From the NCBI GenBank assembly GCA_034190875.2, contig CM067356.1:73599644-73663643 (forward strand): a stretch of DNA of 64,000 nucleotides, in the 5' to 3' direction. This DNA is from Urechis unicinctus. Lineage: Eukaryota; Annelida; Polychaeta; Xenopneusta; Urechidae. The position numbers and the translations under genes are program-made. Position 1 is the stretch's first letter; each line of letters opens with the position of its first letter. Below, piece after piece: positions 13,832-25,804 of the stretch. The notes beneath the pieces are model-generated. The model was not told the DNA's origin, did no database searches, and saw nothing but the letters and a program-made list of their open reading frames with translations.

Positions 13832-14206
13832 TGAATGTCGTTATGCGGGAGGGGATCAGTGAATGTCGTAAAGCGGGAAGGGATCCGTGTATGTCGTAAA
13901 GCGGGAGGGGATCAGTGAATGTCGTAAAGCGGGAGGGGATCAGTGAATGTCGTAAAGCGGGAAGGGATCCGTGAATGTCGTAAAGCGGGAAGGGGATCAG
14001 TGAATGTCGTAATGTTGGAGGGGATCAGTGAATGTCGTAATGCGGGAGGGGATCAGTGAATGTCGTAATGCGGGAGGGGATCAGTGAATGTCGTAATGCG
14101 GGAGGGGATCAGTGAATGTCGTAATGCGGGAGGGGAACTGTGAATGTCGTAATGTGCGAGGGGATCAGTGAATGTCGTAATGTGCGAGGGGATCAGTAAA
14201 TGGCAT
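13832..14206. repeat. 28-bp minisatellite
   Basis: About 13 tandem copies of a 28-bp unit, gggaggggatcagtgaatgt followed by cgtaatgc, with variants (cgtaaagc, gaagggatccgtg, gtgcgag). Copies are highly alike, so the array looks recently expanded. No reading frame of note. Confidence 0.93.
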
Positions 14207-14769
14207 GAAGTTTGGGGGGTTGGATATTGTGAATGGACAGATAAATTAAAAGTGAGTTAGTAAGTGATCGAGTAAGTGAATGAGTAGACCAGCGAGTGAA
14301 CGGGTATGTTAATGAATGTATATGTGCTTGTGCGTGAATGACCAAGTGCACCGGTGCATTCACATTCGAAACTGTTGCGGGCGAGATTTCAATATGTTGA
14401 TGTCGATAAGGTTATTGGAGACACGGCAAACAATGACACAAAGAAACAGCGGACGCTAATATTGATCGCCTCTCAATCATAAGAAGACGTCTTTACTGCG
14501 TCAACATTTCTATGTTTGTTGAAACCCGGGCCAACTTACATATAATACTTTTTATTGAGATAATATGCGCTATGCATAGAAAAAAGATGACTTTGGTTGA
14601 ACTATGAAATCTTCATTCAATTGGGCACGTCTTTTCCACACTCATCTGGCTGCATATGAACAGGTATGCGATAAGCATATAGACTCAATTCTTGTTATGT
14701 TATACCAAGAGATTTCCTGTAAAGCATACCCAGTTCATTTGAAAACAAGATGCCACGAGGCATAAAGGA

Positions 14770-14791
14770 CCCCCCCCCCCCCCCCCCCCCC
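14770..14791. repeat. Poly-C tract of about 22 bases
   Basis: An uninterrupted C run follows ataaagga. It creates a spurious poly-proline reading frame on the + strand. Homopolymer length here is uncertain in any assembly. Confidence 0.95.
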
Positions 14792-15082
14792 GTTAGCTAT
14801 TCATACCCTGCATGGTTTGCTGTAGGCGCCTTTTTGCTTTTGTCGCCTACCCCGTCTCGTGCTCTACAGCACCTGAAATGTATGTTAAATATCCAAAGTA
14901 GTAGCTCACAGGTGAGCGAACATGACAATTTATGACCTTTCTTAAGGTAATCAGCGGAGAGCCACTGTTCGTCATATACAATCGACCACCATCCGTCGTT
15001 TATGTATTATCAATTATTTTGACCCAAAAATATGTCATGATTATGAACTCTTTAACTGTTTCATAGAGTTAGGTCACAGCTG

Positions 15083-15417
<335 letters not shown>

Positions 15418-15418
<1 letters not shown>

Positions 15419-16380
15419 GTGCGAATGACAGCAGGTTTAGACACTTTGCCTTTTCGCGGACAAATCGATTCCATTTTTTCCGAGCGGCTAAACCTTTATT
15501 CAACACCTTGATATGTAATGCCTTGTTATCTATACACCTGACGACTGCATGCTATAATGAAGTCGAGCTAACATTTGATCCACGTGTTAAGAATTAAAGG
15601 AAGACGATAGGTAGCCGAGGATGGTTGGCGGTGTTAGCTGAAGTTTTCAAATTAAAATATAATTACCCTTGGGATTTTCCATTCAAACAACTTCAACCTT
15701 CTATCACTAGAGACAAATTAATTTTTGTGAGGGTAATATACGCATACCCTGGTATATATTAAGCAATTTTGAATTCAGTGGGTGGAGAAATTTGGAGGTG
15801 TTTGATATGACATATCTTTGACTTCTTTAGTAATTGATCTCCGATCAATCGCTTGCAATTTATATGCAAAAAGATATGATTTAGTAATATATTCACCATA
15901 AATGCAAGTTGCAGTAGGATGACCAAACTCCTACCCGGTGATCTAATGACGTCACACATGAGATAGGTCAGACGGCGACCATTTTATCGGCAGCATGCAC
16001 AGTCCTCTGCCGCACATTTGATATGCGTAGTCCTCGGTCCACGCTGTTGGAAGTAGCGTGCGCTGTCCTCTCGCTTTCAGTCGCTATCTTCAATGCTGAT
16101 TAGTTCATGATGGTGGCTATTCAACCAACTTACACAACAACAAAAATATCAATGAGCATTACCTGGACAAGGTAAGAGTCTGATTAAGGTAATTGAATTA
16201 TAGAGGGGAAAGGTTCATTGCGGTAAAATATGGACACCTGCTTGACCGCAACCATTTATATGTGTTAAGCCTATACACGAATGAATAACCAAGTAAACTT
16301 CAATGCAGAGCTACAAACTCGAAATCTGAAGGTTAATGCTGCCTTCGTTTGATGAAGTATATCACATGTTTCCAACTTGT
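15418..16380. other. Intergenic, nothing recognised
   Basis: I find no gene, RNA or repeat signature between the AT tract and the 32-bp array. Short open frames on both strands look random. Confidence 0.5.
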
Positions 16381-16386
16381 GACAGT

Positions 16387-16497
16387 ATTAAAGTCAAGGC
16401 GTCGTATCAGCGTGAAGTATTAAAGTCACGGCGTCGTATTAGCGTGGTGTGTTAAAGTCATGGCGTCGTATTAGCATTGTGTGTTAAAGTCATGGTT
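16387..16497. repeat. 32-bp tandem repeat
   Basis: About 3.4 copies of a 32-bp unit with core tattaaagtcacggcgtcgt then attagcgtggtg. The second and third copies differ from the first by a few bases each. Confidence 0.85.
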
Positions 16498-17164
16498 GAT
16501 TTAATGGGTATGAAACCACGAAGCACATTGCAGTTACATTGTGGCATTTTAATGCAATCATATATTAATTTTAACTTCCCAGACACATTTTTAAAATCAA
16601 TCACTCGTTGCTAGAACCATGGTTGACAACTAACGTGAGATAAACGGGGCTAGGGCGTCACGTCGCCATATCCCCTTCACGTTTGTGCCGAGCGACTATC
16701 ACGTAGTGTACTATCAAGGGCATCGGAAAATCGTTCCACCAACTCAAAATGTTTGGCTAATGTCAGCTCTCGTGAGTGGTAGGGTCGAGCCCCTTGCTGA
16801 GGTCCGTCGAGTGTTTCTTGGACGTAAGAGTGTCTCTTTTGAATTTCAGTGTAATACTTATCCAACGTGGATTTAATTCTAAGCAGATGGTTTTTTGAGT
16901 TTGGTAAATAGATGACGCCATTAATGACGCCTACGAATGTACGTTTCGTTCTTTCAATTATTTTGCATAGTGGTGTTTGTTAATGGCAAGGCGTTATTTG
17001 TGTGCCGAAGCTCTTTTTTCGAGTGGATACGCTCTACAATAAATTCCTAGGCACGAACACTTTGTTTGGTCAGACTTAAACTAACATATGGACACATAGG
17101 AAACGCGTTCTGGTGATTGGCAGACGACCAATATAAGCGAACGCGGTTTCTATGTACTATTATG

Positions 17165-17400
17165 TGTGAGGTCGTTGAAAAAAGCCCGTTCAATTATAAA
17201 TATATGACTAATTCTTGTGCGTTGGAAATTGCCGATAGCTTTTGCACAAAGTAAACTTGAAGCACAACGGGTGTCACTTCTGCTGAGTTTTTACTGCTAT
17301 GGTCACAGCAGCCTGCACGTTGAGGAGCTCTGCTCGACTCATCGGCATGCTGTCAAGTATGGCACGCCGCGGTAAAGCCAAATCATTGTAATTCTATCAT
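17165..17400 (+). repeat. Dispersed repeat R1, partial copy c
   Basis: This shares with copy b the run agcccgttcaa, a spacer of similar length, gtgtcacttctgctgag, and caagtatggcacgccgcggta. Its segment 17,180-17,290 is also the reverse complement of 18,060-18,170. An inverted pair therefore encloses about 770 bp (17,290-18,066) of AT-rich DNA with no gene I recognise. Confidence 0.6.
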
Positions 17401-18059
17401 AGCCGTTCGCCAAGTTCCCCCATAATGCCCATGGAATTATTTTGTATAGGCAATTGTATTTATTGGGTTAATTTTCTTATAATTTGGACAGATACTACGA
17501 TTTTTTTACCTGAGGCGCTTAAAAAAAAATTGATTTTTTACAAAGCGATATATTAGCAAAAAAGTTAACAATTGAATTGAGCTACAAAATGGTGTCAATT
17601 GGGTAAAAATCGAAGCATAATCCACGATATTCAAGATTCAAGTTTTTCACATTTTCAATGACTTGACCTTACCTTGATTTTAAGGTCAAAGCTAAACCTC
17701 TGGGTTCTGCGCATCATTGATGGCTAACAATTAAAGAAAAAAAATCACAAAAAAATCAAAAAATTGCGACCCGTATCACGGACAAATAATTGTTTACATA
17801 CATGATGACAAACGCGCCTGAAAAAAATAACTTGGCTCATTGTCAGCATAATTTCCATCATTATTTCATTTGTTATTTTCATGATCATCGCACGTATATA
17901 GATTATTTTATACGCGATTGATATTTAAATAAATCATGCTGTCCGTGGCCATGATAGAATGACAACTTGACCTGACTCAAAGATAATCCTTGTTTATTTA
18001 ATATTCCCGCCGCATGCCATATATAGAAAACAGCAGCAACCTTTGTACAGGTGTAACTA

Positions 18060-18745
18060 TTTAAAACCCAGCAGAAGTGACACGCGCTGTACTTCAAACT
18101 TACTTTGAAAGAAAACTTTAGATAATTTACAATTAATGGGGAGAAGTTATATGTTTAAAATTGAATGGGCTTCATTAGAGGGAAAACCAATTTATGATAT
18201 CACCATTAACGACGGAGCAACGACGCGTTAACTTCAGTTTTCACTTTTGCTGTAAAGTTAATGAATTCGGAACCAGATATGACCCATTTATCAAAGTTTG
18301 GTAATTGTATCAGCATTTAGAAAAATTTTTACGATCGAACAATAATTAGTAAATAATTTGCGAAATTAAAAAGTTTAGAGATTTTGCCTACAGAAAATTT
18401 TCGAACTGCTTCGGTTTTTTAACCACGCATTATCTACAACTACATGTATGACGAAAAAGTTTACAATAACATTACACTTTCAGAATATGTAAACTGTTTT
18501 AAAATCGAATTACAAAGCATGCACGTATTGAAAATTGAAATTGTGGTATTGAAAATTTTGAGGCTTTCGTGACCGGAAGTGACGTCATCGACATTCACGT
18601 AATCCAGGAATGCTACTAAAGCTGTCACGGAGTACATGTTACACAGTTATTATTACCATCGGACATGTATTGACGGTTTTTATAAGCGCTCTAAATTTTC
18701 ATGAAACTTATGTTGTCATTCGGACCGATACCACCATTTCAGGGA
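18060..18745 (-). repeat. Dispersed repeat R1, inverted copy d
   Basis: This is the reverse complement of most of copy b. Matching blocks are cagcagaagtgacac, ttgaatgggctt, cgacgcgttaacttcagttt, ggaagtgacgtcatcgacat, and gacggtttttataagcgctc through cggaccgataccacc. It ends just before an alpha-amylase-like fragment and may have landed in the remains of that gene. Confidence 0.65.
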
Positions 18746-18825
18746 GTATCAGAGTGACCATGAAGTAGGATCAAGATAAGAAAGCCTAGAAATTAAAGCA
18801 TAACATATCGCCAGCCCCTACCGAC

Positions 18826-18932
18826 CATGATAAGGCAGGAATTCATCGATATGGTCCAACGATGCAACAATGTAGGAGTGGGGCTAGTAAACATCATGAC
18901 ACACGCGGGGGTCGATTGTTGAGGGGGCTGTA
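18826..18932 (+). pseudogene. Alpha-amylase fragment (catalytic-domain relic)
   Basis: The + frame reads RQEFIDMVQRCNNVGVG. This matches the well-known animal alpha-amylase segment with pattern EF.DMV.RCN..GVR that precedes the conserved V.NH motif. After it the relic reads GLVNIMTHAG, which resembles the family's AVINHMTG after loss of about six codons. A TGA soon follows. Family knowledge: animal alpha-amylases are secreted glycoside hydrolase family 13 enzymes that cleave starch. The fragment sits beside R1 copy d and before the exon relic at 19,085-19,560. I infer a dead amylase gene copy. Confidence 0.6.
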
Positions 18933-19084
18933 AAGCCAAACTGATATGATATTTTTTGCTTTGATTACATTAGGCCACGAATGCTAGGACTGCATACATG
19001 TTAATGATAATTCAATGACCGACCGCATGGACCTCCAACCAACTGGGAAATGGAGCGTACCAGCCAATATACTAGTAAGATTGT

Positions 19085-19560
19085 CAATTATTATGTATGC
19101 AATGTTACTTAAATATGTATATTAATAATACCCAGCCATACCTGAGATCTTTTTGATATACTTTAATTCCTGTTATTCTCTCCTTGCTAACCTTATCTGA
19201 TTACTACCGCCTGATATGAAAATAATTGACACTATTTTCTAATTTATATGATACATGAACGCTATGCCCCGTTTTTTTGGATCACTACTGGCTATTTGAC
19301 GTGAACATGGATTGCGCTGATACCTAGGATGATTGGTTTGAGTTCAAGTTTTTCGTAACCAACTTTTCTGACAACAATATCTGGAAACGTGACGTCAACC
19401 TGGTAGCAACGTGCCCTGACAGTGCAGGAGGTAGCCGATACTATTCAACCAACAACCACGTGGCTAGATGCGGCTTCGTCAATGTGTTATATGAATGCAA
19501 ACATACACTGCGTAATGCCTGTGACATTTGCATTCTCACATATAACAAAAATTTGTAAAT
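19085..19560 (+). pseudogene. Exon relic (copy 1), probable amylase-linked C-terminal domain
   Basis: The coding-like part (about 19,281-19,560) reads HYWLFDVNMDCADT, then a TAG, then DDWFEFKFFVTNFSDNN, WKRDV, ATC, GGS, NNHVARCGFVNV. It matches 25,990-26,230 both in this exon and in the upstream flank (cccagcca, ctgatatga, attgacactatt), so exon and intron were copied together. The conserved Cys, Trp and NNH residues suggest a small disulphide-stabilised domain. I do not recognise the domain. Its position after an amylase catalytic relic in both places suggests it belonged to a long-form amylase, which is inference. The in-frame TAG makes this copy non-functional. Confidence 0.5.
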
Positions 19561-19739
19561 GTTTTTATTGTAATGAAGGCTGAGAAATGAAGACATCTTC
19601 CATGAACTATTGACTACAGCTAGAACCAAAACACATCAGAACAGACAAAAACAACCTGTCAAATAAGGTAAACAACCCTCTTCTAAGAACTATTTGCACG
19701 TTTTTTCGGTGGCCATTGTTGATAAACTTCTAGGGTTCT

Positions 19740-20040
19740 TCAACCTGTAGAGTGAATCGTCTTGAGCTTTGACGCATGTTGTAAAATACCAACAAACAAT
19801 TTAATGCCCCCTTTCAGACAATTGCGCAGTTTTCTGGCTTATGTCCCGAGACCCTTGAGCCAGAGAGAGTTGTGCCAGTCGGGGTGTGGGGGCTCAAGGG
19901 AATGGGGACCTACAATATTGTCACATATGCAGAGACGTTATGTTGGTATAGGTTCAAACGACCCTGCTCTGCGCTGGGCGGGACTGAACCCAGACCGCCA
20001 CGCTGGGCTTCACTGACCCACCCCACCGATTAATGACTGC
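19740..20040. other. GC-rich unassigned segment upstream of gene A
   Basis: Positions 19,840-20,030 are noticeably more GC-rich than their neighbours (agacccttgagccagagaga, gcgctgggcgggactgaacc, ccgccacgctgggcttcact). The 84-codon frame at 19,762-20,016 shows no domain I recognise. It looks like an old mobile-element fragment. Confidence 0.3.
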
Positions 20041-20259
20041 ATGCGGTTTCTATAAAACCTAAGTCTGATACAAAAAGAGTCATTTTGGAAAAGTTCGGTT
20101 TCTTGAAATCCGTGATTAAAAGAGTTTTCATATCGGGAATTTCATACAGGACACAGGGGACATATATTATTCGGGTTGTTGCTCTTGCATTGAATTGGAA
20201 CGAGGCATCCCTTTAACTTGTATATCCTCTGCTCCAGGAGAACTTTGTCAGCGAGCACG

Positions 20260-23200
20260 ATGCATACGAATATTCAGCTGTTTTTGTTAGTCCTGGAAAC
20301 CTCAGTGAGCCTGGCCGCGGTCGACAATACGCTGGTCGAGAAGGCGACGGGCTCTGCGGTAGTCGAGGCTGTGGTGGAAACCATACAGCAGCCATGCATC
20401 TTCTCGGACGACGCTCTGTTTCTTCGCAGGATAGCATATGCTGAGACACGTGATGGCGCTGATGCGTCTGCTTTCCGCGATGGGTCAGGTGACTACTACG
20501 GAGGAATCTGGCGGGTACGGAGAATTCGGTTGCTAAAACTTTCTTCATGTTGGGTTGTTTTATCTTTATATTTAATTAGAAAATGTTAGTTCATTTTTTA
20601 TACTTGTAGAGTTGTTGAGGAAAATAATGATCGAATAATTACAAAACGGCAATAATCATAAAGACAAATTATTGGTGCAAATATGTTGTCATTTCCGCAA
20701 TTTGCTTGAGAAGTAGGACTAACAAGGGCCAAAAACTGTATATTAGTGGGGTCTTGTTTGCCACATTCTAACAGGAAAATGCATATCGTTTTATCAAATC
20801 AGATTATTCGACCTGTAATGTAGCGATTTGCATTCGAATTTTTCCCTTGCCGATAAAAGGTATTGGATTTCGAAACACTTCTGTTGTCGAAGCTTGAAAT
20901 TAAAGTATGGTAATTCTAGCTATGCTTTTGGCAAGACTCTGAATACACTACATGGCTTTCCTGCATACGTAGGTCGATGAAAACATGTTTGATGCTACCC
21001 GAGCGGACATTACCTACCATTCTGATATTCTGGCAGCTTTGGGCATAGACTGGTCAGCAGTGACATGGCAGGACTTGTGGAAGCCTTTGTACTCTGGTCT
21101 GGCTGCCCGCCTCTACATCGCGTCTACGGTAGCGTCCATCCCTCGCTCGGAGGATGAACAGGCTGTCACGTGGGTGACAAAATACCGGGGAGTCTTCGTC
21201 ACCACCAGTCTGACCGACCAATTAATCAATGCAGCAATGGAGACCGCCATAGGTTACCTTCTTAAAATAAATACAGTAATTATAATAAAGATGACATAAA
21301 TATGACAACTGCTTCAGATGTTGCATGTTTAAAGCTCATGCACTAGCAAGATTGTACAATAATATCAAAAAGCAGTTGTCACTGTGTCCAGACTGCAGTG
21401 TACCCAAGGCCGACATCGTCTTTGTGCTCGACGCTAGCGGCTCTATCGGCGCAAGCAACTTTTACCTCGTTAAAGAATTCGTCGCGGGAGTGGTCCAAAC
21501 CTTCGACATCAGTCAAAGTAAGGTCCGCATTGGATTGATGACGTACTCCAGCGACGCCTCTGTGGAGTTCGACCTTGACAGGTATTCGAACGTGGACGAT
21601 GTGGTGAGAGCCGTGCGGGCCGTGTCCTACACGGAAGGCGGCACCAACACAGCCGAAGCCTTGATCGTCATGGAGGATATGTTTACTCGTAAGGGGCGCG
21701 GCAGTGATGGTGTTCCTCAAATCGGCGTCTTCCTCACCGACGGGCAGTCTAACGACCCAGCCGCCACAATCACAGCTGCCAAGCAGGTGAAACTCCCATA
21801 CAAACCACGAAAATCACAACTTAGATATCATATCCAATCTAAATATACATTTCGTTGTGTTTATCGAAGCTGGGAGGGGGTGCCACTGTTAATTGGGTAT
21901 TTTTTAATAAACCCACCGTCTCTTACAGCCGAGAGTTGTTTTCCTTAAATAGGTGCACAGGGGTCAACTGACGGTGTTCAGTGTAGGCATCACCTCCGGA
22001 GCATACCTCCCAGAGCTGCGGGAGATTGGTACCGACCCGGACTGCATTCACGTCTACCTCATCGATACGTTCAGCGATGTGATTCATTTCGCCAGTCAGA
22101 TCCAAGCTGAGACATGCAAAGGTATGCTACCGCATACGCTCAAATATACAGTCTGCCATGATTAAATGCTTATATGCATTCTTTATTTGAACCAACATTG
22201 GCAGGCATTGGATATTGATGAGATATTGAAGCGTGTTGGATGTGTTTCCGTGTGGCCCGACCAGCACCCGCCGAGCTTGTTGAAGATGCACCTGTGACAG
22301 GTGAGCTGATCAAAGATGCAATCTACTACTACAAGATGCCCGTGAAGACGGGGCTACTGTCACGGTATGTCATGACCAAACGAGAGATGGAAGTCTGTAG
22401 AGTAAATACTACCTTGGCTTATAAACGGGAGAGGTAGGACTGTAGACTAGTGCACATAAACGAGAGAGAGAGAGTGAGAGAGAGTTCTGTAGTTTGATCT
22501 ACTAGCATGGTCAATGAACGAGAGAAGGGGTCGCTAAAATAATCTACCAGCTAGGCCTATCAACAAGGGAGGGAGTTCAGTCGATTCAACTACTAGCACG
22601 GCCAATAAGCAAGTGAGGGAATCCTGTAGAGTTAGCTACTATCTTGGCCTATAAACGCGAGATATAGGTATGTAGAGTCCTATAAACGAGAGGGAGAGGT
22701 CTGTAGATTGAGCTACTAGTATGGCAAAGGAGCGAGAGAGGGAGGTCTGTAGAATAAGCTACCAGCTGCGCATATAAACAAGAGAGGGAGTTATGTAGAT
22801 TGAAGCTACTAGCACTGCCGATGATCAAGAAAGGGAAGTCTATAGATAAATCAACTAGCACAGCTACTGCAAAATCATGATATTGACCATTGTGTATTCC
22901 CTTCAATTTGATGATAAATAATGCTCAAGCTTATTCCGAGGAATTGTTGAATCAAGTAACGGTACGAATTACATTCATTCTTAAATGGTAATATAATATT
23001 TAAAATAGCGATGAATTTAATGAAGCAGTCTAGTCAGGGTATCTGTACAATATAAGCGCAGTTTGGCGTGTTTTGACGCGCTATGATGCTCGGTGTTCGT
23101 GCAGGTTAACGCTATGACGGGTATGGTTGACGTCTACCTATCTTGGTCTGTCCGCAACCCGAGCTCGGCAGCGTACGACTACCACACTGTTGCGAGTGGA

Positions 23201-23392
23201 AACACAGCCGTTAGTGTTCCATGGAACTACGCCTTTACGGAGGACGTGCGCGAGCTTTATGGCACCATGATTGGCCTGGCACCCACTAGCAAGTACACGC
23301 TGTCATATGCTGGGGGCGGCGCTGACCGGATTACGTCTGCCAGCTTTATTCTCACGGCGATTGCAGCTGTCTCCATGAACGCCCTCCTTTAA
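20260..23392 (+). pseudogene. Secreted SLT-like + VWA domain protein, copy A (frameshifted in exon 5)
   Basis: Six exons with GT-AG borders: 20,260-20,514; 20,973-21,252; 21,392-21,786; 21,953-22,121; 22,265-22,364; 23,105-23,392. The start is the ATG at 20,260, aligned with copy B and followed by a signal peptide (IQLFLLVL...SLAA). Exons 1-2 encode a domain with AETRDG and GGIWR, resembling the soluble lytic transglycosylase/lysozyme-like fold. Exons 3-4 encode a VWA domain with MIDAS residues DASGS, GGT and LTDG. Exon 6 ends in SASFILTAIAAVSMNALL, a hydrophobic tail like a GPI-anchor signal. Compared with copy B, exon 5 lacks 10 bp between 22,348 and 22,349. This moves exon 6 out of frame and into an early stop (its first codons read tta acg cta tga). 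A cysteine (YYCK) has become tyrosine. Function is unknown; an extracellular adhesive, matrix or host-defence role is inference. Confidence 0.8.
22455..22870 (+). repeat. Minisatellite in intron 5 of copy A (about 48 bp unit)
   Basis: About eight degenerate copies of a unit built from ataaacgagagagggag, tctgtagatt and aagctactagcatggcc. The same family fills intron 5 of copy B at 39,770-40,200, so it predates the gene duplication or was exchanged between copies. Confidence 0.85.
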
Positions 23393-24250
23393 GTTTGTAT
23401 CACAGCTCAAAATCGTCTAGTGGTAAATGGAATGACTACCCTTATCTATAACTATGAAGACTATAAAGTATCTGATATGCTTTATCCATCTATCGCTCTA
23501 TATTCTCTCACTTCTCTGTTCATTCTTTGTTCTGAATGTATCAATAATTCGTTAACCTTCGACTTATTATTGTCATGTATTATCAGCGTACTTTTAACTC
23601 GTTATTCCCACAACAATTTTATTTGATTGAAATGACAATTCTCCGAAAAATTCAATATTTCGATCAAATTGTCTTTCCCATTCCAGTATGTGAGCAGTAT
23701 CATGCATGTCTATAGGGGGTATTTAACGTTGGTTGATAATGTTGATAGACGCTTCGTTCACATTATCTGATGCGCGGCTGTGGAAGGATGTCCTTTATGT
23801 ACATTTAACGACGCAGTGAGACGTAGTGCCATTAAACAAGAAAGATGCAAGAGATCACACAAATCAATTTGAATACAAAGCTACTGTATACCGACCACGA
23901 GAACGACATGACCAGGAAGATATATTTTGATTTAATTCATGTGGCGCCAATGTTTTTGATGAATATCAATAGAAATATAATAATTATATTTACATTTGTG
24001 TTTAATGAACTGTCAGCAATTTACAAAAGGCTTCAAATTATCAAACAATTATTGCATAAATAATTATCCATATTGGGAACTCCTCATCAGTGGTATTATG
24101 TAGGAATAAACTAATCAGACAAAATGTGCTTTGTTATTCAGAAAGATTCATGTAGGGATATTACAATTTGCTTAGCTTCACAGTGATTGCTCTGAAACTG
24201 AACGCCTCAGTTTTCGGTCACGTAGTTTAATGAAGTTCTGTTCGTTTATA
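23393..24250 (+). other. 3' flank of VWA copy A, duplicated downstream of copy B
   Basis: This is homologous to about 40,664-41,580. Conserved blocks include ctataaagtatctg, gtctatagggggtattta, tgatgcgcg and a stretch of about 180 bp at 23,845-24,050. That stretch stays open in both copies (72 and 77 codons, beginning MQEITQINLNTKLLYTDHEN and MREITQINLNTKLLYTDHEN). By my rough count its changes are nearly as often amino-acid-changing as silent, so I favour untranslated or non-coding sequence. No clear polyadenylation signal is fixed in both copies. Confidence 0.5.
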
Positions 24251-24844
24251 AATAAGTTAAAAAATGTATCTTATGCACAGTTCACAGCTGAAAAAAGTTT
24301 CATTGACTGGTTTGATATGAAACTTGCAATGTCTAAACGGTTGGGACCCTAGCTATTTTAATGGCTTAAATAAGTTCCGTATCTACTTTTTGACGGGAAA
24401 CAAATACAAAGACCAAAGATGACATATAAGGGGCACAATAAGCTATCCCAAGATTAATCAATACTACCAACAAATGATAATATTGTATATGAGTAGTTAT
24501 AAAACATCGCCACTCGCTTGAAATTTTTATATACAAGGCTCAAATGCGCGTTGATTTGGTATTACCAGTACCGTGAAAGGGTTACAATAGATCCATTCTG
24601 TAAACTAGACCAAAACAAATTGCATCCAATGGCCGAAGATTGTATATTCTACGATTCCACTTGAATTGATTGTGATACAAAAGATGAACATCAATGACCA
24701 TGTATTTGCAACACTGCTACTGCATACGATAGTCGGCAATTTACCTCAGGAATGCAACAGATAACACACAATCTGCAGAGAAATCGCGTGCTTTACAGAT
24801 TTAATCATTAGAACAAAAGCCAGCTCGATTAACTTTCCGAATGT

Positions 24845-24945
24845 GTACTGTCATTATCAATCTGTTCAACTGGAAGTGGACAGATACAGCGCAAGAACGT
24901 GACCGCGTCCTCAGGCCCCAAAATTCCCGCGGTGTAAACCGGCAT
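24845..24945 (+). pseudogene. Alpha-amylase fragment (N-terminal strand-1 relic)
   Basis: The + frame reads TVIINLFNWKWTDTAQERD and continues VLRPQNSRGV. Animal alpha-amylases have V.LFEWKW.DIA.EC...LGP.G..GVQ.SPP at this point, so about half the hallmark residues survive. The conserved E of FEWKW is N, the C of EC is R, and the downstream SPP is absent. The exon relic at 25,805-26,230 lies about 1 kb downstream on the same strand. I infer the remains of a second dead amylase copy. Confidence 0.6.
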
Positions 24946-24949
24946 AAGA

Positions 24950-25800
24950 GGAATTAACAAAGTTGGCATCAACCGTCGACATTATTTCCTTACCTTAATT
25001 TGTAAATAGTTGGACAATTAACACACTATATACGAGAGAAATGACGAGGCTTATTGACGAGGCTATTATCATTTATTCTCTTTAACTTTACATCACATCC
25101 TAAATATTCAAAATATTTGACATTGATTAATATACTCGGAAATTACTCTACGAATTTGTAGGTTTCCAGCCAATATATGGAACCTTTCTTTATGTCCCGT
25201 CACCTTGCTATACACAGCGCGTCATCACCTAATAAACAAATGATTGTAGGTTTTCAACCACTCAAATGATCATGAACTTGTTGGAAATACTTCGAAAACA
25301 AAACTTTTACAATGTCATATGTCTTATGGAATTTCTAAAGAACCTTTTTTTTTTGTCTGCCAGGACAAGACATCTTCATATGCTGAGGATACGAACGGAA
25401 ACAAGATTAATTTCTGCTATCGATGATGTACGTGTAGATTTAGATAAGTGGCACTCATCCGGAGTTGATAATGAATACATTATTGTGCATTGTGCAATGC
25501 TCACTGATTAACTCCTCACTCATTAACTTCACGCGCACAAAACGTGTCATCATAACTGTCTGTCATACAACCTGCAACCAGTGAGTTATGCTATTTCAAT
25601 CCAACAAAAAGACTTAGGCTCTACGACTAATTCAATGCGTGGGGAACTGGCAATACCTAAGCTGACTAGTGTGGGACAGAATCCGGCCAAGGTACGTACC
25701 AGGGGCAATAGGCATTTGGCTTCCCGACCGACTGTGCCAAAAGGGAAATGAAGTGTACAATAAATCAATAAAATCGTAAGATCCTCATTTATGACTGTCA
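24950..25800. other. Intergenic or relic intron, nothing recognised
   Basis: If the two amylase-linked relics belong to one dead gene, this would be intron and decayed exon sequence. I found no further amylase motifs here on the + strand. Confidence 0.4.
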
Positions 25801-25804
25801 GCTA

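Noticed and set aside
14750..14935. 61-codon frame with a proline run
   Set aside because: It is created by the poly-C tract and has no domain.
16677..16865. Minus-strand frame with KYYTEIQKRHSYVQETLDG and HFELVERFSDAL
   Set aside because: The composition is protein-like and vaguely recalls retroelement Gag N-termini, but a single 62-codon frame with no second motif is not enough.
21379..21720. 113-codon minus-strand frame within VWA exon 3 (also 38,773-39,051)
   Set aside because: Shadow of the real exon on the opposite strand, kept open by its GC-rich codon use.
23845..24063. 72-codon frame conserved after both VWA copies (also 41,175-41,408)
   Set aside because: Its substitutions are not biased toward silent changes, the frame ends differ, and it lies in the shared 3' flank. 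Untranslated sequence is more likely.
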